A program made the translations under genes and the position numbers. The notes beneath the pieces were generated by a model. The model was given only the letters and a program-made list of their open reading frames with translations, was not told where the DNA came from and searched no databases. Positions 52,847-61,124 of a DNA stretch of 64,000 nt are shown in pieces. The stretch comes from Pseudomonas putida. Lineage in GTDB: Bacteria; Pseudomonadota; Gammaproteobacteria; Pseudomonadales; Pseudomonadaceae. The stretch's first letter is position 1. Every line of letters starts with the position of its first letter. The stretch covers positions 62,001 to 126,000 of the forward strand of contig NZ_JAETZZ010000010.1 of NCBI RefSeq assembly GCF_022627325.1. Reading direction: 5' to 3'.

Positions 52847-52852
52847 AAACGG

Positions 52853-52882
52853 TTGACGCCATTCATCGCGCTTGGGCATGAT
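52853..52882 (+). promoter_or_regulatory. Sigma-70-type promoter for the 53088 gene
   Basis: TTGACG (52853-52858), an 18-bp spacer and CATGAT (52877-52882). Transcription would begin near 52889 and leave a leader of about 200 nt. Confidence 0.6.
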
Positions 52883-52888
52883 GAAGCC

Positions 52889-53087
52889 GTCTCCCCGATC
52901 GGGAGCGGTGGCAAGGGTGTTCCAGATGGCCTGCGCGGTAACGCAGGCCATCCGTGGAGAGGGAACTGTCCAAAAGGCAGCGTGAGAAAGCCCCTGTTGC
53001 GATGCTGCTGTAGCAGCCTAGGTAGTGCGCTACATGCTGTAGCGCCAACTGTGAAAATCACCAACAAAAACGGGTAATGGGGGCTTT
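52889..53087 (+). ncRNA. Structured 5' leader or small RNA upstream of the 53088 gene (candidate)
   Basis: Four hairpins in 160 nt: ctccc/gggag (52891-52905), a perfect 11-bp stem gatggcctgcg/cgcaggccatc (52925-52952), gctgct/agcagc (53004-53017) and an 8-bp stem gcgctaca/tgtagcgc with loop tgc (53027-53045). An unpaired A-rich stretch, aacaaaaa (53063-53070), that fits the AAnAAnAA Hfq/Crc motif follows near the start codon. No known riboswitch class was recognised. Confidence 0.5.
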
Positions 53088-53420
53088 ATGATGAACTTGA
53101 ACAACAATCCCACAATTGACCAACTGGCCCAGCTGTTCGCCATGCGCAAGGACAGCCTCGACGACCACTTGCTGTGGGTCAGCCAAACCGGCGAAGTGCG
53201 CCTCGACCGCCTGCCGCCGAATACCGTAGAAGATGAATTCGAAGAGCACCTGCCCAGCATGCGTGCCCGCTTCAAGGTCTACCGCCGTGGCCAGGGCTAC
53301 GTCGGCAAGAAGGCTGCCGCCGACACCGAGTTCGTTGGCCGCGTGCTGCAGACCCTGCAACAAGAATGGCCCGCCGCCCGTGAGCGGCAGGCAGTCAAGG
53401 TGATCGAGCCGCTCAACTGA
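53088..53420 (+). CDS. Conserved hypothetical protein behind the structured leader
   Basis: A 110-residue soluble protein starting MMNLNNNPTIDQLAQLFAMR. The middle DHLLWVSQTGEVRLDRLPPNT and the later YRRGQGYVGKKAAADTEFVGRVL suggest a small alpha/beta fold; no known domain was recognised. The initiation region (GGGGG, then CTTT, then ATGATG) is unusual and only weakly resembles a ribosome site; the second ATG at 53091 may also be used. The long leader suggests post-transcriptional control, possibly carbon-catabolite repression through Hfq/Crc. A strong terminator follows. Confidence 0.75.
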   Translation: MMNLNNNPTIDQLAQLFAMRKDSLDDHLLWVSQTGEVRLDRLPPNTVEDEFEEHLPSMRARFKVYRRGQGYVGKKAAADTEFVGRVLQTLQQEWPAARERQAVKVIEPLN

Positions 53421-53450
53421 CCCTTCATTGAGTTGCCGCACCACTTTCTG

Positions 53451-53478
53451 AGCCCGGCCCGCATAGGCCGGGCTTTTT
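53451..53478 (+). terminator. Rho-independent terminator after the 53088 gene
   Basis: A 9-bp stem, agcccggcc (53451-53459) and ggccgggct (53466-53474), is followed by a T-run (ttttt, 53474-53478). It also covers the end of the convergent gene. Confidence 0.9.
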
Positions 53479-53777
53479 CATGCCTGCCGACGCTGCTGCT
53501 GCGGCAACGCCAATGCGCCGGTCGCCAGCGCCCTGGCCCGCTCCACGCCCCATACCAAGGCACGTGTCATGGTCTCACCCGGGCGTGCCGGGTAGTACTC
53601 TTCCAGCAACGCTTTGCCACCCTGGCCGTACAGCCCCAGGAACAGCTGCGTGGCGCCCAGCCGAGACAGGCGTACCTGCACATCGATGGTGGTGCCATCG
53701 CTCAACGCTTCATCGTGGCTGCGGCAGTGCAATTGTGCGTCGGCCCACTGCCAGTAAGTTTCTTCCCTGACCCGCAT
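53478..53777 (-). CDS. Small conserved hypothetical protein
   Basis: A 99-residue protein from the ATG at 53777 (AGAGGAG upstream); the longer frame to 54002 has no support, since it crosses a terminator. The sequence MRVREETYWQWADAQLHCR continues with TIDVQVRLSRLGATQLFLGLYG and ETMTRALVWGVERAR, a possible helix-strand fold that might be linked to RNA or small-molecule binding. No domain was recognised, and no signal peptide. Confidence 0.65.
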   Translation of the reverse strand: MRVREETYWQWADAQLHCRSHDEALSDGTTIDVQVRLSRLGATQLFLGLYGQGGKALLEEYYPARPGETMTRALVWGVERARALATGALALPQQQRRQA

Positions 53778-53878
53778 ACAGCGGTGCTCCTCTGCTGAGA
53801 TCCCCTGGCAGAAGACCACAGCGGCATCGATTCGGCGAGCACAACCGAGCGTTACCATGAGCAAGGTCAAACAAGGTT

Positions 53879-53907
53879 TAAAAAAACCCCGCGATAGGCG
53901 CGGGGTT
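53879..53907 (-). terminator. Terminator of the small minus-strand gene at 53920
   Basis: The stem aaccccgcg (53885-53893) and cgcggggtt (53899-53907) with a five-base loop is followed on the minus strand by a run of T (53879-53886). Confidence 0.85.
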
Positions 53908-53919
53908 ATGTGAACGAGG

Positions 53920-54108
53920 TCACTTTCTCGGCGCGACCCTCGGCGTGAAGCGGCCCTTTTTGCTGCGCTGCAGATGTGCCGGTTGCAGCTGCTCCGAATC
54001 ATCCAGTGTCATGTGGGCAAAGCCCAGCCGAAACGCTGCCTGACCGCAGCGCACCTGGCTGTTGATGGGGAACGCATCGTTCATGTCTTCGAAAAAGGAC
54101 TCGCTCAT
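53920..54108 (-). CDS. Small hypothetical protein
   Basis: A 62-residue protein from the ATG at 54108 (GGAGACAGGGC upstream). It starts MSESFFEDMNDAFPINSQVR and ends in a basic tail KKGRFTPRVAPRK, typical of small cytoplasmic Pseudomonas proteins that may touch nucleic acid. No family was recognised. A terminator follows directly. Confidence 0.6.
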   Translation of the reverse strand: MSESFFEDMNDAFPINSQVRCGQAAFRLGFAHMTLDDSEQLQPAHLQRSKKGRFTPRVAPRK

Positions 54109-54249
54109 GCCCTGTCTCCATTTCAGTGGCGACCGCGTCGGCAAAGGAAGGGTTTTGCCTGAAAAACGCAGCCTGTGAAAGTGAGACTAGCCGGTCATTT
54201 ACGGACTGCCCGGGCAAAACGCCGGGACCCGACCAGTGGCACAATGCCT

Positions 54250-54570
54250 TTATTTCAGGCGCACAGCGGTGCCCGTGGCGAACACTACGACCATGCCGCC
54301 TTGCACGGAGGGCATGCTGATTTCGAAATCCACACCCACCACTGCATCGGCTTGCAACTGCCGTGCCCGGGCTTTCAGTTCCTCGGTCGCCTGCTCGCGG
54401 GCAAGGCGTAGCGCGCCCTCCAGCGTCTGTGAACGGCCGCCGAAGAAGTCGCGAAAGCGTGCAAAAAAATCGCGCACGAAGTTGATACCTTGCACCGATT
54501 CGGAGCTGACTACGCCAAGATACTCAGCGATTGGCCGGCCTTCGAGCTGGCTGGTGGTGGAGATGATCAT
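54250..54570 (-). CDS. ybjQ: YbjQ/UPF0145 family protein
   Basis: A 106-residue YbjQ (heavy-metal-binding domain, DUF74) protein. The signature EYLGVVSSESVQGINFVRDFF is followed by EGALRLAREQATEELKARAR and ADAVVGVDFEI, which build the pentameric dodecin-like fold seen in family structures. The biochemical role is unknown. It is a free-standing gene on the minus strand. Confidence 0.9.
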   Translation of the reverse strand: MIISTTSQLEGRPIAEYLGVVSSESVQGINFVRDFFARFRDFFGGRSQTLEGALRLAREQATEELKARARQLQADAVVGVDFEISMPSVQGGMVVVFATGTAVRLK

Positions 54571-54615
54571 GGGGGCTCCGGTGGCGTGACAAAGAGCCCG
54601 AGTCTAACAAAGCAT

Positions 54616-54644
54616 CGGCCCTTCGGGTTTACCCGGGAGGGCCG
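54616..54644. terminator. Hairpin between eamA and ybjQ
   Basis: The arms cggccct (54616-54622) and agggccg (54638-54644) enclose a second short stem (cggg/cccg). On the minus strand a short TTTGTT stretch follows, which would fit the end of the eamA transcript. Confidence 0.55.
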
Positions 54645-54662
54645 AACGGCTCTACACAATCG

Positions 54663-55550
54663 TTATTGCGCGCTGGCGGCCCGTAAACGCTGGCCAAGCT
54701 TGGGTCCGAACACATTGACCAGCAACCCGAGCATCACCAGCAGCGCCCCCCACCCCTGCACCGCCGTGAGCCGCTCCCCCAGCAACCAGGCGGACGAACT
54801 CAAGCCGATTACCGGCACCAGCAACGAGAACGGCGCAACTTTGCCCGCCGGGTGCCGCGACAGCAGGGTGCTCCACAGGCTGTAGCCGAGCATGGTGGCT
54901 ACGAACGCCAGGTAAGCCAGCGCCAGCACCGAGCTCCAGCCGATATTGGCCAACGCATGGCCGATGCGTTCCGGCCCTTCCAGCCACCACGACAAGGCCA
55001 GGAACGGCAGCGGCGGGATCAGCCCGCCCCATATCACCAGCGCAACCAGGTCGACCGAGCCAAAACGCCTTGTGATGATGTTGCCCATGCCCCACATGGC
55101 GCCTGCACACAGGGTAAGGAGCAGCGCCACCATTGGTACGTGGCCACTGTCCTCGCTGCCGATCAACGCCAGCCCGCTGGCTGCCACCAGCAAACCCAGC
55201 AGGCTCGCCAGGCGCAAGCGCTCCCCTAGAAACAGCGCGGCAAAGCCGAGGGTGAAGAAAGCCTGGGACTGCAACACCAGTGACGCCAGGCCTGGCGGCA
55301 TGCCGCTGTACATGGCCTGGAACAGGAAGGCGAACTGGCCCAGGGATATCGTGGCGCCATAGGCGATCAGCCAGCGCCATGGCAAATTAGGCCGTTTGAC
55401 CAGCAGGATCGCCGGGAACGCAACCAGCAGAAAGCGCAGCGCCCCCAACAACATCGGCGGCAGACCATCAAGGCCTACCTTGATGACCACGAAATTGACT
55501 CCCCAGGCGACGATCACCACCAGGGCAATCAGCAGGTCCTTGAGCGGCAT
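54663..55550 (-). CDS. eamA: EamA family exporter (O-acetylserine/cysteine export type)
   Basis: A 295-residue drug/metabolite transporter of ten helices in two EamA repeats, from the ATG at 55550 (AAGGAAGCTGCA upstream). It is very like E. coli EamA (YdeD): VAWGVNFVVIKVGLDGLPP, GMPPGLASLVLQSQAFFTL, AYLAFVATMLGYSLWSTLL and PFSLLVPVIGLSSSA. It would export cysteine-pathway metabolites. It is divergent from the GlxA-type regulator across 244 bp, which is the best candidate to control it. Confidence 0.9.
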   Translation of the reverse strand: MPLKDLLIALVVIVAWGVNFVVIKVGLDGLPPMLLGALRFLLVAFPAILLVKRPNLPWRWLIAYGATISLGQFAFLFQAMYSGMPPGLASLVLQSQAFFTLGFAALFLGERLRLASLLGLLVAASGLALIGSEDSGHVPMVALLLTLCAGAMWGMGNIITRRFGSVDLVALVIWGGLIPPLPFLALSWWLEGPERIGHALANIGWSSVLALAYLAFVATMLGYSLWSTLLSRHPAGKVAPFSLLVPVIGLSSSAWLLGERLTAVQGWGALLVMLGLLVNVFGPKLGQRLRAASAQ

Positions 55551-55794
55551 TGCAGCTTCCTTCTTCAGGCGTACTAGACATATTTGGTTACAGCATAAAG
55601 CCATTTGCCCAGCCTGGACCGGCACAGTTAGGCTTCGGCCTTACGCAACAGTACAGATAATCGGTATCCGGCCTGGGCATTCACCCCGCCGCGAAGTCCC
55701 TGTAACGTTGCCCGGCGCGAGCAGTTGATGCCCTGGAAGGCCGTTGCGTTACCCTAATAGACAAGCGCCACTTTTCGTTGAATCAGGCCAAACC

Positions 55795-56850
55795 ATGACC
55801 GATATCGCAGGGCAACTTGAGCCTCCCCTGTTACCCGTCGACCAGCCTCGGGTGGTGGTCTTCGTTGCCTACCCCGCCATGGGTCTGCTCGACCTCAGCG
55901 GTGCGCAAACCGTGTTCTGGGCAGCCACCAAGGCCATGGCCGAGCGCGGCCTCCCCGGCTACCGCCTGCATACCGCCAGCCTCGAAGGGGGTCTGCAGCC
56001 AACCGCCGAAGGTCTGGCGGTGGCCACCGAGCGCCTGGATGATGCCATGGCCCAGGCCGTCGACACGCTGATCGTACCCGGCGCCCCGGACATCATCCGC
56101 AGCCTTCCCGAGCACGGCCCGCTGGTGGCCTGGCTGCGCCGCGCCAGCCTGCACGCCAGGCGCACGGCGTCGGTCTGCAGCGGGACTTTCCTGCTGGCCA
56201 GCGCCGGCCTGCTCGACGGCCGCCGCGCTGCCACCCACTGGGCCATGTGTGAGGTGCTGCGCCGTGACTTCCCGGCCGTGCAGGTGGACCATGAATCGAT
56301 CTTCGTTCAGCAAGGCACCGTGTGGACCTCGGCGGGCGTGAGCGCAGGGATCGACCTGGCACTGGCGCTGGTCGAACTCGACTGTGGCCGCGACGTCGCC
56401 ATGCAGGTGGCGCGCGAACTGGTGGTGTTTCTCAAGCGCCCGGGCGGGCAGGCGCAGTTCAGCGAACTGCTCAAGCTGCAAGGCCAGGACTGCACGGAGT
56501 TCGAAGCCCTGCACCTGTGGATCAATGAGCACTTGGGCGACCCGCGCCTGAGCGTCGAGCGCCTGGCCGAACAGGCGCACATGAGCCTGCGCAATTTCAC
56601 CCGGGTATACAAACTCAAGACCGGCCGTACACCGGCCAAGGCGATCGAGGTCTTGCGCCTGGAAGCGGCCCGGCGCCAGCTGGAAAATACCGATGCACAT
56701 ATCGAGCAAGTCGCCCGCCTTTGCGGTTTCGGTAGTGAAGAACGCATGCGCCTGGCCTTCCAGCGCCACCTGGCCGTCACCCCGCGCGACTACCGTGCAC
56801 GCTTCGCCCGCAGCGTACCGCTGGCCGAAATTCAGGGTTCTTTGGCCTAG
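55795..56850 (+). CDS. GlxA-type AraC regulator with DJ-1/PfpI domain
   Basis: A 351-residue regulator from the ATG at 55795. An N-terminal DJ-1/PfpI fold (VVVFVAYPAMGLLDLSGAQ, IVPGAPDI, SVCSGTFLLASAGLLDGRRA) holds the nucleophile-elbow cysteine found in the family and is probably a ligand sensor. Two AraC helix-turn-helix motifs follow (LSVERLAEQAHMSLRNFTRVY, IEQVARLCGFGSEERMRLAF). It faces eamA. Related proteins control glycine betaine, carnitine or arginine use; the ligand here is unknown. Confidence 0.9.
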   Translation: MTDIAGQLEPPLLPVDQPRVVVFVAYPAMGLLDLSGAQTVFWAATKAMAERGLPGYRLHTASLEGGLQPTAEGLAVATERLDDAMAQAVDTLIVPGAPDIIRSLPEHGPLVAWLRRASLHARRTASVCSGTFLLASAGLLDGRRAATHWAMCEVLRRDFPAVQVDHESIFVQQGTVWTSAGVSAGIDLALALVELDCGRDVAMQVARELVVFLKRPGGQAQFSELLKLQGQDCTEFEALHLWINEHLGDPRLSVERLAEQAHMSLRNFTRVYKLKTGRTPAKAIEVLRLEAARRQLENTDAHIEQVARLCGFGSEERMRLAFQRHLAVTPRDYRARFARSVPLAEIQGSLA

Positions 56851-56932
56851 GGCTAACGGTTCATCGCCCGTAGCATCGTTGATCGCAAACAAGAACTACC
56901 TTGTTTGATTCGTACCTTCCAGGAGCACAACG

Positions 56933-58138
56933 ATGAAAAACATCCTGATCATTGGCGCAGGTTTCGCCGGCCTTTGGAGCGCCCTGAGCGCCATCCGCCA
57001 ACTCGACCTGCATGGCCGTACGGATGTCGAGGTGACGCTGCTCGCGCCGCAGCCCGAATTGCATGTGCGCCCACGGTTCTACGAGCCCGAGGTGCACACC
57101 ATGGCTGCGCCGTTGCAGGCGTTGTTCGAGGCAGTGAGTGTACGTTTCGTGCAGGGCACGGCGTTCCACATCGATGAAGCTGCAAAGCGTGTGAGCTACC
57201 GCACGCAAAGTGGTACCGAATGCAGTTTGCCCTACGACCGCCTGATCATGGCCTGTGGCAGCGTACTCAACCGACCGGACATGGTCGGGATCGAACATGT
57301 GTTCGACGTCGACAAGATCGACAGCGCCGCAAGTCTTGAGACCCACCTCAAATCCCTGGCCAGCCTGCCCGACACCCCGGCACGCAATACCGTGGTGGTT
57401 GCGGGGGGCGGCTTCACCGGCATCGAGACCGCCACCGAGCTGCCATCGCGCTTGCGCAGCATCCTTGGCGAGCAGGCACGGCTGCGTGTGGTGGTGGTCG
57501 ACCGCGGCGTGAAGATCGGTGCAGCCCTGGGTGACGGCATTCGCCCCGCCATCGAACAGGCGTGCGAGTCACTGGGTATCGAATGGATCTGCGCGGCCTC
57601 AGTGGCCTCGGTCGACCCCGAGGGGGTATTGCTCGACAACGGCCAGCGCATCGAGGCCAGTACGGTGATCTGGACCGTGGGTTTCAAGGCCAACCCGTTG
57701 ACCGAGCAGATCAGCGGTGAACGTGACCGCCAGGGCCGCCTGCACGTGGATGGCAACCTCAAGGTCAAAGGCAATGATGCGGTGTACGCCGCCGGTGACG
57801 TGGCCTACGCCGCCTGCGATGAGGCAGGCAATTATGCGGTGATGTCCTGCCAGCATGCCATCCCGCTCGGGCGTTACGCAGGCAACAACGCCGTGGCCGA
57901 GCTGATTGGTGTGGCGCCAATGCCCTACAGCCAGCCCAAGTACGTGACCTGCCTCGACCTGGGAGCCTAGGGTGCGGTGTACACCGAAGGCTGGGAGCGC
58001 AAGGTTTCGCCGCCGACAGACAAGGCCGAAGCCAAGGTGCTGAAATCGCAGATCAACTCGATCTGGATCTACCCGCCGGCAGCCGAGGACCGCCAGGCGG
58101 CACTGGCAGCGGCAGACCCGACCATCCCAGTGGCCTGA
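56933..58138 (+). pseudogene. NAD(P)/FAD-dependent oxidoreductase (NDH-2-like) interrupted by a TAG codon
   Basis: The 345-codon open frame (NILIIGAGFAGLWSALSAI, VVVAGGGFTGIETATEL, VYAAGDVAYA) is a type II NADH dehydrogenase-like flavoprotein with both Rossmann dinucleotide motifs. It stops at TAG 57968-57970 after CLDLGA, yet the same frame continues for 55 codons (GAVYTEGWERKV to DPTIPVA) and ends at TGA 58138, just before a terminator. Homologues are about 400-430 residues, so the TAG, one base away from TGG (Trp), most likely truncates the C-terminal part. A sequencing error is the alternative. Confidence 0.8.
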
Positions 58139-58149
58139 GCCGGCACACA

Positions 58150-58171
58150 GGGCCCAGGCTTGGGCCCTTTT
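58150..58171 (+). terminator. Rho-independent terminator of the oxidoreductase gene
   Basis: Stem gggccca (58150-58156) and tgggccc (58161-58167) with loop ggct, followed by tttt. Confidence 0.85.
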
Positions 58172-58174
58172 CCT

Positions 58175-58654
58175 TCAGCCGCGCAGCGCCGCCTCGATGG
58201 CGGCCACATCGATCTTGCCCATGCCCATCATCGCCTCGAACGCCCGCTTTGCTGCCGCCCTGTCCGGGTTGCCAATGGCCTCGATCAGCACCCTTGGGCA
58301 GATCTGCCAGGATATCCCCCACTTGTCCTTGCACCAGCCGCAGACGCTCTCTTGCCCACCATTGCTGACGATGGCGTGCCACAGTCGATCGGTCTCGGCC
58401 TGGTCCTCAGTGCTGACCTGGAACGAAAATGCCTCTGAGTGGCTGAATGCCTTGCCGCCATTGAGCCCCACGCAAGGGATGCCCATGACGGTGAACTCGA
58501 CCGTGATCACATCACCCGCCTTGCCTGAGGGGTAGTCGCTCGGTGCCTGGTGCACCGCGATCACCTCGCTGTCGGGAAACGTACTGGCGTAGAAGTGCGC
58601 AGCGTCCTGCGCGTCGTGATCGAACCACAGGCAAATCGTGTTCTTGGCAGTCAT
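58175..58654 (-). CDS. VOC family protein, PhnB/3-demethylubiquinone-methyltransferase-like
   Basis: A 159-residue VOC protein (MTAKNTICLWFDHDAQDAAHF, FYASTFPDSEVIAVH, CVGLNGGKAFSHSEAFSFQV). The helix near CGWCKDKWGISWQICPRVL and the C-terminal MMGMGKIDVAAIEAAL are standard for the PhnB/3-dmu-9_3-mt family. The biochemical role is unknown. No partner gene was recognised. Confidence 0.86.
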   Translation of the reverse strand: MTAKNTICLWFDHDAQDAAHFYASTFPDSEVIAVHQAPSDYPSGKAGDVITVEFTVMGIPCVGLNGGKAFSHSEAFSFQVSTEDQAETDRLWHAIVSNGGQESVCGWCKDKWGISWQICPRVLIEAIGNPDRAAAKRAFEAMMGMGKIDVAAIEAALRG

Positions 58655-58883
58655 GGCATGGCTCCATGGATAGGCCGGAAACGTTCAGTGTAGCCCTTGG
58701 GCACGGCACGACGATGGGCAGCGCGCAGCGCGTCAAGCGCAAGGATTGCCGATCTCCGGGCAAATCAGAAACGCCCTACACGTAGCGGAGAATTATCCAG
58801 CCTTTGCGCGCTTCACTTATCCATTCGGCAAGCACGATCATCCTCAAAGCGGGCTATTACCGACTTTTCAGGGAGATTCAGGT
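58655..58883. other. 229-bp region before the zinc-ribbon gene
   Basis: The divergent control region of the VOC gene and the zinc-ribbon gene. It includes an open extension of the latter's frame from an ATG at 58746, which could be an alternative start. An AT-richer stretch lies near 58787-58867. Confidence 0.35.
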
Positions 58884-60089
58884 TTGTCGGACTTCCAAGC
58901 AAAGCTGCAGCACCTTAGCGCCGAACAGGTCGAGGCGCTGTACAGCGAATACATCAGCGGTGAGAAGATTGCACACCTGCTCGAGCGCTACGCCATCGAC
59001 GTAGCACCCAGCAGCCTGATCAAGGCCTTTCCACCCCTTCCCTGCGCCGCCCTGCGTTGCCCCTACTGCAAAACCAGCCTGTTCGAGCGGCGCAAAAGCC
59101 GCACGGCATCCAGCTGTCACGACAACATGGCATTCTGCAAAACCTGCGAGCATCGCCATTACTTCCCCGGGCATACGAAGTGGCGCCGTGTTTGCGCGTG
59201 CCAACCGTGCCTGGCGGCGCGTCAGCAAGCCAGGCTGGAGCTGCAAGCACAGCAGCGCCAACGCATCAGGGAACACTGGTCACTGGCCAGACGCCAGCCG
59301 ATACCTCTGTGCAGCCTTTCGATAACCCGCAAGCTGCAACTGTTGGCGCTGCTCGAGGTGCGGATGGACAAACAACACGAGCGGCTGCTTCCGGCCGAGC
59401 ACCCCACTGGTGAGGAACGTGTCAGCCCTTCGAAGGCCATGGATGCAAGCCTGCTGCAGGCTTTGCAAGAGGACCTGATTCTGCTGGTCGACCCGGATTC
59501 GCCACCGGCATCGTTCAGCAATGACCCAACACCCAAGGCGTGGCGTGACAAAGTGTACTGGGTGGTGAATGTAAGCCTGCACGGGCACCAACGTGCGGGC
59601 CTGAAGCCGTTGCGTCGCGCGCTGCTTGACCTGTTGGGCGCAGGCCCCCGCCCCGAATGGTGCGAACAGCTTAGCGAGGCAATCACGGCCCTATCGATTG
59701 AACACGTGTGTGCCTGCATCGCCTCGCGCTGTGCAGCGCATGGCCTGCCTTTCGAACCCCGGGAAAAGGCCACGCAGGTTGCCGCGCAATTGCTCGGAAT
59801 GCTGCCAGTGGCGTCTGCCCTGTCGTTGGTCGACGACGCGGTGCACAGCGCGCTTACCTACATAGCGCGCAGCCATGTCACGCCGCATCACGCCAGCAGC
59901 ACGATTCCCGCCAACATGCTGGCGGCGGCTGAGCGGGCCGTGAGGGAGCAGTGGCAGTTCGGCCCGTGCAGCTACGCCAGCAGCGCTTACAGCCGCGTGC
60001 TGTTCGACGTACTGCTGCGACAGGACGACCACGGCCTGCGGCGCAGGATTGCCGAGTACATCGCGGAGCTCCCCCGTCGTGGCGAATGA
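58884..60089 (+). CDS. Zinc-ribbon protein of unknown function
   Basis: About 401 residues from TTG at 58884, eight bases after GGGAG; an ATG start at 58746 (447 residues) cannot be excluded. A helix-turn-helix-like N-terminus (LSAEQVEALYSEYISGEKIAHLLERYAID) leads to cysteine pairs at 59/62 (CPYC), 78, 85/88 (CKTC) and 104/106/109, which would build two or three zinc sites. A long helical part follows (VYWVVNVSLHGHQRAGLKPL, SSTIPANMLAAAERAVREQ). No known family was recognised. The layout recalls DNA-binding accessory proteins of mobile elements, but no transposase gene is present. Confidence 0.72.
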   Translation: MSDFQAKLQHLSAEQVEALYSEYISGEKIAHLLERYAIDVAPSSLIKAFPPLPCAALRCPYCKTSLFERRKSRTASSCHDNMAFCKTCEHRHYFPGHTKWRRVCACQPCLAARQQARLELQAQQRQRIREHWSLARRQPIPLCSLSITRKLQLLALLEVRMDKQHERLLPAEHPTGEERVSPSKAMDASLLQALQEDLILLVDPDSPPASFSNDPTPKAWRDKVYWVVNVSLHGHQRAGLKPLRRALLDLLGAGPRPEWCEQLSEAITALSIEHVCACIASRCAAHGLPFEPREKATQVAAQLLGMLPVASALSLVDDAVHSALTYIARSHVTPHHASSTIPANMLAAAERAVREQWQFGPCSYASSAYSRVLFDVLLRQDDHGLRRRIAEYIAELPRRGE

Positions 60090-60348
60090 CGGCAGCCACT
60101 TCAAAGCTGTTGCCAGGCACATGACGCCCTCGCGAACAGGCCGCTTGCGACACGCAAAGCAGCCAGTTCGCCGCGAGGGCTCTAGCTCGCCTTTTGCAAC
60201 ATCCTGCAGACAATTCCCACACCCAGCAGTGAACCTGCCTCCAAAAATGAGGTCTTTCGCTGACGGTCAACTCACCGACCGGTTCGCCGGCCCAACTGAC
60301 GCGCAAACGTCACCGGGCCTATTTTTCCTGATGCAGCGAAGACCCAAC
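60090..60348. other. 259-bp intergenic region with an imperfect palindrome
   Basis: Arms gccctcgcgaac (60126-60137) and a gttcgccgcgagggc copy (about 60166-60180) pair with a three-base bulge, which is the size of a terminator or REP-like element after the zinc-ribbon gene. The promoter of the SH3 gene should lie on the right. No gene is seen. Confidence 0.45.
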
Positions 60349-60999
60349 ATGCCTGAATCCCGCCCAGCCTCCCTCGCCCTCCCTGCCCTGCGCGGCAGCT
60401 TGATCGCCGCCCTCGTGGCGCTTGGCGCCCCCGCGCATGCCCAAGAGCCGGCCAGCGATGCGCGCTGGGTCAGCGACAGCCTGAGCACCTATGTACGCAG
60501 CGGCCCTACCGACGGGCACCGCATCGTCGGCACACTCAAATCCGGACAGAAGCTGACCCTGATCGGCACTCAGGGCAACTACAGCCAGGTGCGCGGGCAG
60601 AACGGTGACCTGGTGTGGATCCTCTCCAGCGACCTGCAATCGGTCCCGGGCCAAGGCGAGCGTTTGCCTGAACTTGACGCACAAGTGGCGCAGTTGTCCG
60701 AGCAACTGAAAACCATCGACGACAGCTGGAAGAACCGCGTGCAGGGTATGCAGGAAACCCTCGACTCGCGCAAGAAACTGGCCGACGAACTGCAAGCACG
60801 CAACCAGGCATTGAACGAACAGCTCGATCAGGCCCAGTCGAACCTACGCGACGCGCAGGCGCGCCTGGGCGATGAGAACAAGCAAGTCATGATGCGCTAC
60901 ATGGTCTACGGCGGCAGCATTGCCGGCGCGGGCCTGCTGGCGGGGCTGATCCTGCCGGCGCTGACCCGCGGCCGCAAGAAGAACGACCGCTGGTTCTGA
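60349..60999 (+). CDS. SH3-domain membrane protein, TIGR04211/YgiM family
   Basis: A 216-residue protein from the ATG at 60349 (60331 is also possible). A signal peptide (LIAALVALGAPAHAQ) precedes a bacterial SH3 domain (SDSLSTYVRSGPTDGHRIVGTL, GNYSQVRGQNGDLVWILSSDL), then a coiled coil of about 75 residues (LPELDAQVAQLSEQL to LGDENKQV) and a C-terminal helix with a basic tail (YGGSIAGAGLLAGLILPALTRGRKK). The SH3 part would be in the periplasm. E. coli YgiM has the same order. The role is unknown; cell-envelope association is inferred. Confidence 0.85.
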   Translation: MPESRPASLALPALRGSLIAALVALGAPAHAQEPASDARWVSDSLSTYVRSGPTDGHRIVGTLKSGQKLTLIGTQGNYSQVRGQNGDLVWILSSDLQSVPGQGERLPELDAQVAQLSEQLKTIDDSWKNRVQGMQETLDSRKKLADELQARNQALNEQLDQAQSNLRDAQARLGDENKQVMMRYMVYGGSIAGAGLLAGLILPALTRGRKKNDRWF

Positions 61000-61035
61000 G
61001 GCCTGTCCGGCCAGGCGCCGGGTTGCCAGTACCAG

Positions 61036-61107
61036 CCTGATCGCCAGCGAGCCGGCTCTCACAGGCCCAGAATGCGGATACTGTGAAGCGGCTTGCCAGC
61101 GACCAGG
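61036..61107. repeat. REPIN after the SH3 gene
   Basis: Two inverted REP elements: cctgatcgccagcgagccgg onward (61036-61065) and its diverged mirror (61081-61107), spaced by 15 bp. They lie between convergent genes. Confidence 0.75.
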
Positions 61108-61124
61108 CCAACCAGGTCTGCCTG

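Noticed and set aside
53478..54002. 174-codon version of the hypothetical minus-strand gene
   Set aside because: It would run through a strong terminator (53879-53907) and into the next gene; the ATG at 53777 has AGAGGAG.
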